64,000 nt of DNA from Alkalicoccus saliphilus (GTDB taxonomy: Bacteria > Bacillota > Bacilli > Bacillales > Salisediminibacteriaceae). The notes under the pieces were generated by a model that searched no databases, was not told the DNA's origin, and worked only from the letters and a program-made list of their open reading frames with translations. Within the stretch, counting starts at the first letter, position 1, and each line of letters opens with the position of its first letter. This document shows, piece by piece, positions 60,657 through 64,000 of this stretch. The DNA lies in contig NZ_PZJJ01000016.1 in the NCBI RefSeq assembly GCF_003044065.1, positions 1 to 64,000 on the forward strand. The letters run 5' to 3'. Position numbers and translations under genes: made by a program.

Positions 60657-61694
60657 TTACAGCTGTACACTTCGTCCGGTGTCACTGCTCTCGTATATGG
60701 CATCTATGATCCGCTGAACTTTAAGCGCTTCTTCCGCAGGTACAATCAATTCTGCTTCTCCGCGGCAGGCGTCAATAAAATTCTGCATCTGAAACAGTCC
60801 CGGGCTTTCTTCCCCCGGCACCCAGTTCATCGTGCTGTCCAACAGCATCCCGTGCTTTGCCTGATTCACTTCCAGCGGGAAAAGATCGATCCCCCCGGTA
60901 TCACCCGAAATGCTGACGTACTCTTTATCTTCCTTTACATTGGCCGCCCAGGAGGTTTCGAACAGCATCGAAGCCCCGTTGTCGAAACGAATGTAGGCTG
61001 TTACGTGGTCATCCACTTCAAACGATTCGTTATCAACTTTTCCCCACTGATTCACCTGACCGTCCATTTTACTCAGCTGGTTGTACGTATTTCCGGTTAC
61101 TTCCACCGGTTCCGGGCTTCCGAGCAGCCAGAGAGACAAATCAAGAAAATGGCATCCGAAATCAATCAGTGCGCCACCGCCCTGCATTTCCTTGTTCGTG
61201 AAAACACCCCATCCAGGTACTTTCCGGCGCCGCAGCGCCTGCACTCTTGCCACCATCGGTGCACCGATTTCCTGTTTTTCAATCAGCTTCTGTGCTGCCT
61301 GGCTTTCTTTCATGGAACGGTAGTGGTAGGCAATCAGAAGTTTTTTTCCGGTTCTTTCGGAAGTTTCAAGCATGTCTTTTCCTTCTTCTGAACTCATCGC
61401 CATCGGCTTTTCGCAGAACACGTTGACACCTGCTTCCAGGGCTGCGACGGTTATTTCTTTATGAAATTTGTTCGGCGTACAGATAATAACGGCATCTGTA
61501 CGGGAAAAAACTTCCCGGTAGTCTGTCGTTACGTGCGGCTGTGAAAAAGAAACGGCCGCCTGCTTGGCGGTTTCGATATTTATGTCACACACGGCAGTAA
61601 CTTCCGCTTCGTGCTTCAGCTGAAGCAGCACGGGAATATGCCTTTCCCGCGCTATGCCTCCTGCTCCGATAATTCCTATTTTTAAACGGTTCAT
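60657..61694 (-). CDS. Gfo/Idh/MocA oxidoreductase 1
   Basis: 345 residues. N-terminal Rossmann fold GIIGAGGIARERHIPVL and the family EKP motif FCEKPMAMS, then a C-terminal alpha/beta domain with GGGALIDFGCHFLDL holding the catalytic His. NAD(P)-dependent oxidation of a sugar or inositol ring carbon. Follows paralogue 2 with an 18-bp gap and AGGAGG. Confidence 0.9.
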   Translation of the reverse strand: MNRLKIGIIGAGGIARERHIPVLLQLKHEAEVTAVCDINIETAKQAAVSFSQPHVTTDYREVFSRTDAVIICTPNKFHKEITVAALEAGVNVFCEKPMAMSSEEGKDMLETSERTGKKLLIAYHYRSMKESQAAQKLIEKQEIGAPMVARVQALRRRKVPGWGVFTNKEMQGGGALIDFGCHFLDLSLWLLGSPEPVEVTGNTYNQLSKMDGQVNQWGKVDNESFEVDDHVTAYIRFDNGASMLFETSWAANVKEDKEYVSISGDTGGIDLFPLEVNQAKHGMLLDSTMNWVPGEESPGLFQMQNFIDACRGEAELIVPAEEALKVQRIIDAIYESSDTGRSVQL

Positions 61695-61712
61695 TGGCTG
61701 ACTGCCTCCTGC

Positions 61713-62732
61713 CTACAAATCAATAATACGTTTTGTTTCATCCGCTTCCAGTGCGGCAAGAATAACTTCAAGAGACTTCTTTCCTTCTTCGCCGGGCACG
61801 GGAGGCTCGGTATCCGCCTGTACGGATTCGATAAACGCATCGATCACTCCTGTGCTTTTCTGGCCGCCGGATTCATTTGTCTGTATGCCGCCGAGTTCAA
61901 ACTTGACGCGGTCTCCGTTGTGATATTGAATTACGAGGTTGTTTACAGGGTCTTCTTCCAGGTGAAGCATCGCTTTTTCGCCGTAAATAATGGTGGAGTT
62001 GTCTTCCCCTCCGACGTATGACCAGCTCGCTGCGAGTGTTCCTATCGTGCCCCCGGCGGTGCGGAGCACACATACTGCATTATCATCGACTGTACTATGA
62101 TCTTTCGCACTCGTTTCGATAAATGCTCCGACGCTGACGATCTCCTCCCCTAAAATAAAGCGCAGAAGGTCGGTTTTATGGACACCGAGGTCTCCCATTG
62201 CACCGATAAAGGCTTCATCTTTCTTAAAGAACCAGCTGTCTGCCCCGTCGGCGCTCCAACCTTCCGGCCCACCGTGGCCGAATGCTGTACGGAAACTGTA
62301 TACTTTGCCGATTTCCCCGTCGGAAATAAGCTGTCTTGCTTTTTCATGGGAAGGTACGAAACGCTGATTGTGAGCAATCATCAGCCACTTCCGGGCGTTT
62401 TTCGCTGCTTCAATCATTTCATCCGCTTCTTCTGCTGAAGTTGCCATCGGCTTTTCACAGAGAACGTGCCTCCCTGATTCCAGTGCCTTAATTGTCATTG
62501 GTGCGTGAAGATAGTTCGGTGTACAGACGCTGACAACGTCGATTTCCTCCCGTTCAAGCATTTCCTCGTAATCTGTGTAGGCCATCGCATCGAAAATGCT
62601 GCCGAGATCCTCTGCTCTTTCCTGATTGATGTCACAGACGGCCGTGATTTCGACCTCCGGATTTGCCTGGTACTCCAGCAGGTGACGATGTCTGGCAATG
62701 CTTCCGCATCCAATAACAGCTGCTTTTATCAT
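61713..62732 (-). CDS. Gfo/Idh/MocA oxidoreductase 2
   Basis: 339 residues. AVIGCGSIARHRHLLEY and LCEKPMATS, then GAMGDLGVHKTDLLRFILG with the catalytic Lys/His region. Paralogue of the downstream gene; a pair of such enzymes often performs 3-keto-sugar chemistry with ThuA proteins. Its ATG directly abuts the thuA stop (TAAATG). Confidence 0.9.
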   Translation of the reverse strand: MIKAAVIGCGSIARHRHLLEYQANPEVEITAVCDINQERAEDLGSIFDAMAYTDYEEMLEREEIDVVSVCTPNYLHAPMTIKALESGRHVLCEKPMATSAEEADEMIEAAKNARKWLMIAHNQRFVPSHEKARQLISDGEIGKVYSFRTAFGHGGPEGWSADGADSWFFKKDEAFIGAMGDLGVHKTDLLRFILGEEIVSVGAFIETSAKDHSTVDDNAVCVLRTAGGTIGTLAASWSYVGGEDNSTIIYGEKAMLHLEEDPVNNLVIQYHNGDRVKFELGGIQTNESGGQKSTGVIDAFIESVQADTEPPVPGEEGKKSLEVILAALEADETKRIIDL

Positions 62733-63464
62733 TTAAAGATCTCCTTTCGGCTGAATAGTTTCCAGCGGGTTATCGTGGTTTCCGTAAACCGGGCGCGGCC
62801 TGTTAAGCGGAGCAGCCCAGCTGACAGCATTCTGAATGACACGCTGAATATCCTTATGATGGTACGTCGGGTACGTTTCATGGCCGGGCCGGAAGTAAAC
62901 GACTTTTCCATTTCCGCGCTGATACGTGCAGAGACTGCGGAACACTTCTCCTCCTTCGAACCAGCTCATCATGATAAGCTCATCCGGCGCCGGAATATCA
63001 AAGTGTTCTCCATACATTTCTTCCCGCTCGAGCTCAATGTACTCCCCGATGCCTTCCGTAATCGGGTGGGATGGATCAAGCACCCACAGCCGCTCGGTTT
63101 CATTTGCTTCACGCCACTTCAAGTCACAGGTTGTCCCCATGAGCTTCTTGAATATTTTAGAGAAGTGTCCGGAGTGAAGGACGATGAGTCCCATGCCTTC
63201 TAGCACCCGCTCGTGTACCCGTTCCACAATATGATCTGACACTTCATCATGGGCAATGTGCCCCCACCAGAGAAGGACGTCCGTTTTGTTCAGTACATCT
63301 TCTGTCAGACCATGTTCCGGCTCATCAAGAACAGCCGTACCGGTCGTTCTCCCTTCCGCCTGCAGAAACTGCTCGAGCGCTCCGTGGATACCTTCCGGGT
63401 AAACCTTCCCTACTTCCGGATTTTTCTTTTCGTGTCTGTTTTCGTTCCAAATAGTTACGTGCAT
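62733..63464 (-). CDS. ThuA-domain protein
   Basis: 243 residues of the glutamine-amidotransferase-like ThuA fold: [50 protein letters not shown] and [16 protein letters not shown]. ThuA is linked to trehalose and related disaccharide use through 3-keto intermediates in Rhizobiales; the same role is inferred here. Coupled to the oxidoreductase gene. Confidence 0.88.
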   Translation of the reverse strand: MHVTIWNENRHEKKNPEVGKVYPEGIHGALEQFLQAEGRTTGTAVLDEPEHGLTEDVLNKTDVLLWWGHIAHDEVSDHIVERVHERVLEGMGLIVLHSGHFSKIFKKLMGTTCDLKWREANETERLWVLDPSHPITEGIGEYIELEREEMYGEHFDIPAPDELIMMSWFEGGEVFRSLCTYQRGNGKVVYFRPGHETYPTYHHKDIQRVIQNAVSWAAPLNRPRPVYGNHDNPLETIQPKGDL

Positions 63465-63481
63465 TTTGCCATCTCCTTTTA

Positions 63482-64000
63482 TTATCGTTTTCCGGTCGAT
63501 TCGCGGACGATAAGCTCTACATCCACCATCTCCGGTTGTTCTTCCTGCCCTTCCATTACCCGGACGAGTTTTTCCGCTGCCAGCGTGCCTTTTTTTTCGA
63601 TATGCTGGCGGATTGTTGTCAGGGAAGGTATAACGTAACGGCTCAGCCTCAGGTCATCGAAGCCGATAACGGACAAATCCTCCGGAGTTTTTCCGCCACC
63701 GTCGTGTACAGCCCGTATAATTCCAAGTGCTGTCGTATCAGAACCGGAAATCACTGCCGTATACTTTTTTTCTTTGAACAGCTGCCTTCCAGCTTCGTAA
63801 CCGCTCTCAAAACTGTGAATATCTTCTGCTTTCATAACGGCAGGTGGTGGAAGACCGGCTTCTTTTAAAGCTCTCTTACATCCTTGAAACCTTTCTTTTT
63901 CCACCGGATTGTCCAGATCGACGCTTAAAAACACAATTTTATCGTGTCCGTTGGAAATCAGATGATCCGCTGCCAGCCACCCGCCTTTTTCATCATCAAT
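63482..64000 (-). CDS. LacI-family regulator, C-terminal part
   Basis: Frame stays open to the window edge (first codons read [20 protein letters not shown]), so the DNA-binding N terminus lies outside. The visible 172 residues are the effector-binding domain: [39 protein letters not shown] and the closing [11 protein letters not shown]. 17 bp upstream of thuA, so it probably regulates this operon. Confidence 0.9.
   Translation of the reverse strand: MDDEKGGWLAADHLISNGHDKIVFLSVDLDNPVEKERFQGCKRALKEAGLPPPAVMKAEDIHSFESGYEAGRQLFKEKKYTAVISGSDTTALGIIRAVHDGGGKTPEDLSVIGFDDLRLSRYVIPSLTTIRQHIEKKGTLAAEKLVRVMEGQEEQPEMVDVELIVRESTGKR

Overview
The window reads as chromosomal DNA of a halophilic or alkaliphilic member of the Bacillaceae. 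The basis is the Bacillus-type gene order from ydcK-tex through the sigB operon, mazEF, alr, acpS and the rhomboid gene, a sigX-rsiX pair, and CCA-encoding tRNA genes. Acidic proteins, exported proteins with Asn/Glu-rich linkers, and several osmolyte transporters add to this. Genus is not proven; an Alkalicoccus or Salisediminibacterium-like organism would fit. No phage, transposase, plasmid or CRISPR gene was seen.

Layout. 1-1335: 5' end of a 16S rRNA gene and ten tRNA genes upstream of it on the minus strand, apparently behind one promoter. 1.4-12.0 kb (minus): sprT-like, tex, the complete sigma-B partner-switching operon rsbRSTUVW-sigB-rsbX, mazEF, alr and acpS; a rhomboid protease diverges at 12.1 kb. 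13.5-18.0 kb: Fur-boxed ferric-iron ABC transporter. 18.3-21.9 kb: arginase and proline dehydrogenase behind a sigma-54 promoter, with a divergent RocR-like activator. 22.0-24.0 kb: sigX-rsiX. 25.3-33.9 kb: osmoadaptation region with OpuA, a BCCT transporter, an unusual channel-like protein and a GerMN lipoprotein. 34-36.4 kb: sucrose-type PTS permease and LacI regulator. 36.8-40.9 kb: cold-shock protein, nagB remnant, SulP-UspA pair, methyltransferase. 41-46.7 kb: MATE pump with MarR regulator, 2-hydroxyacid dehydrogenase, orphan ModB, LOV-STAS photoreceptor (YtvA). 46.9-50.6 kb: fruRKA. 50.9-53.6 kb: surface excalibur protein, Pmp3-like peptide, a frameshifted PQQ-propeller lipoprotein. 53.9-59.2 kb: acyl-CoA-dehydrogenase-fold protein, DUF4242 protein, HxlR regulator and an SsuABC-type importer. 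59.7-64.0 kb: ThuA / Gfo-Idh-MocA / xylose-isomerase-fold sugar operon with a LacI regulator cut by the window end.

How the parts connect. RsbR, RsbS, RsbT and the blue-light sensor YtvA are all stressosome components, so environmental input to sigma-B is largely encoded here. Osmoprotectant uptake and sigma-X cell-envelope control suit a saline habitat. Arginase and proline dehydrogenase feed glutamate metabolism under nitrogen-type sigma-54 control.

Most unusual are non-coding. Three arrays of degenerate units about 21 bp long (13241-13407, 53707-53881, 59401-59556) keep motif spacings near multiples of 10.5 bp. The last two are homologous, share the same irregular spacing and lie in inverted orientation around the 53.9-59.2 kb module. 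A second intergenic repeat of about 0.38 kb is present in three copies plus a fragment. A perfect 32-bp palindrome, a possible attenuator before sulP and two tandem hairpins at 36.6 kb are also unexplained.
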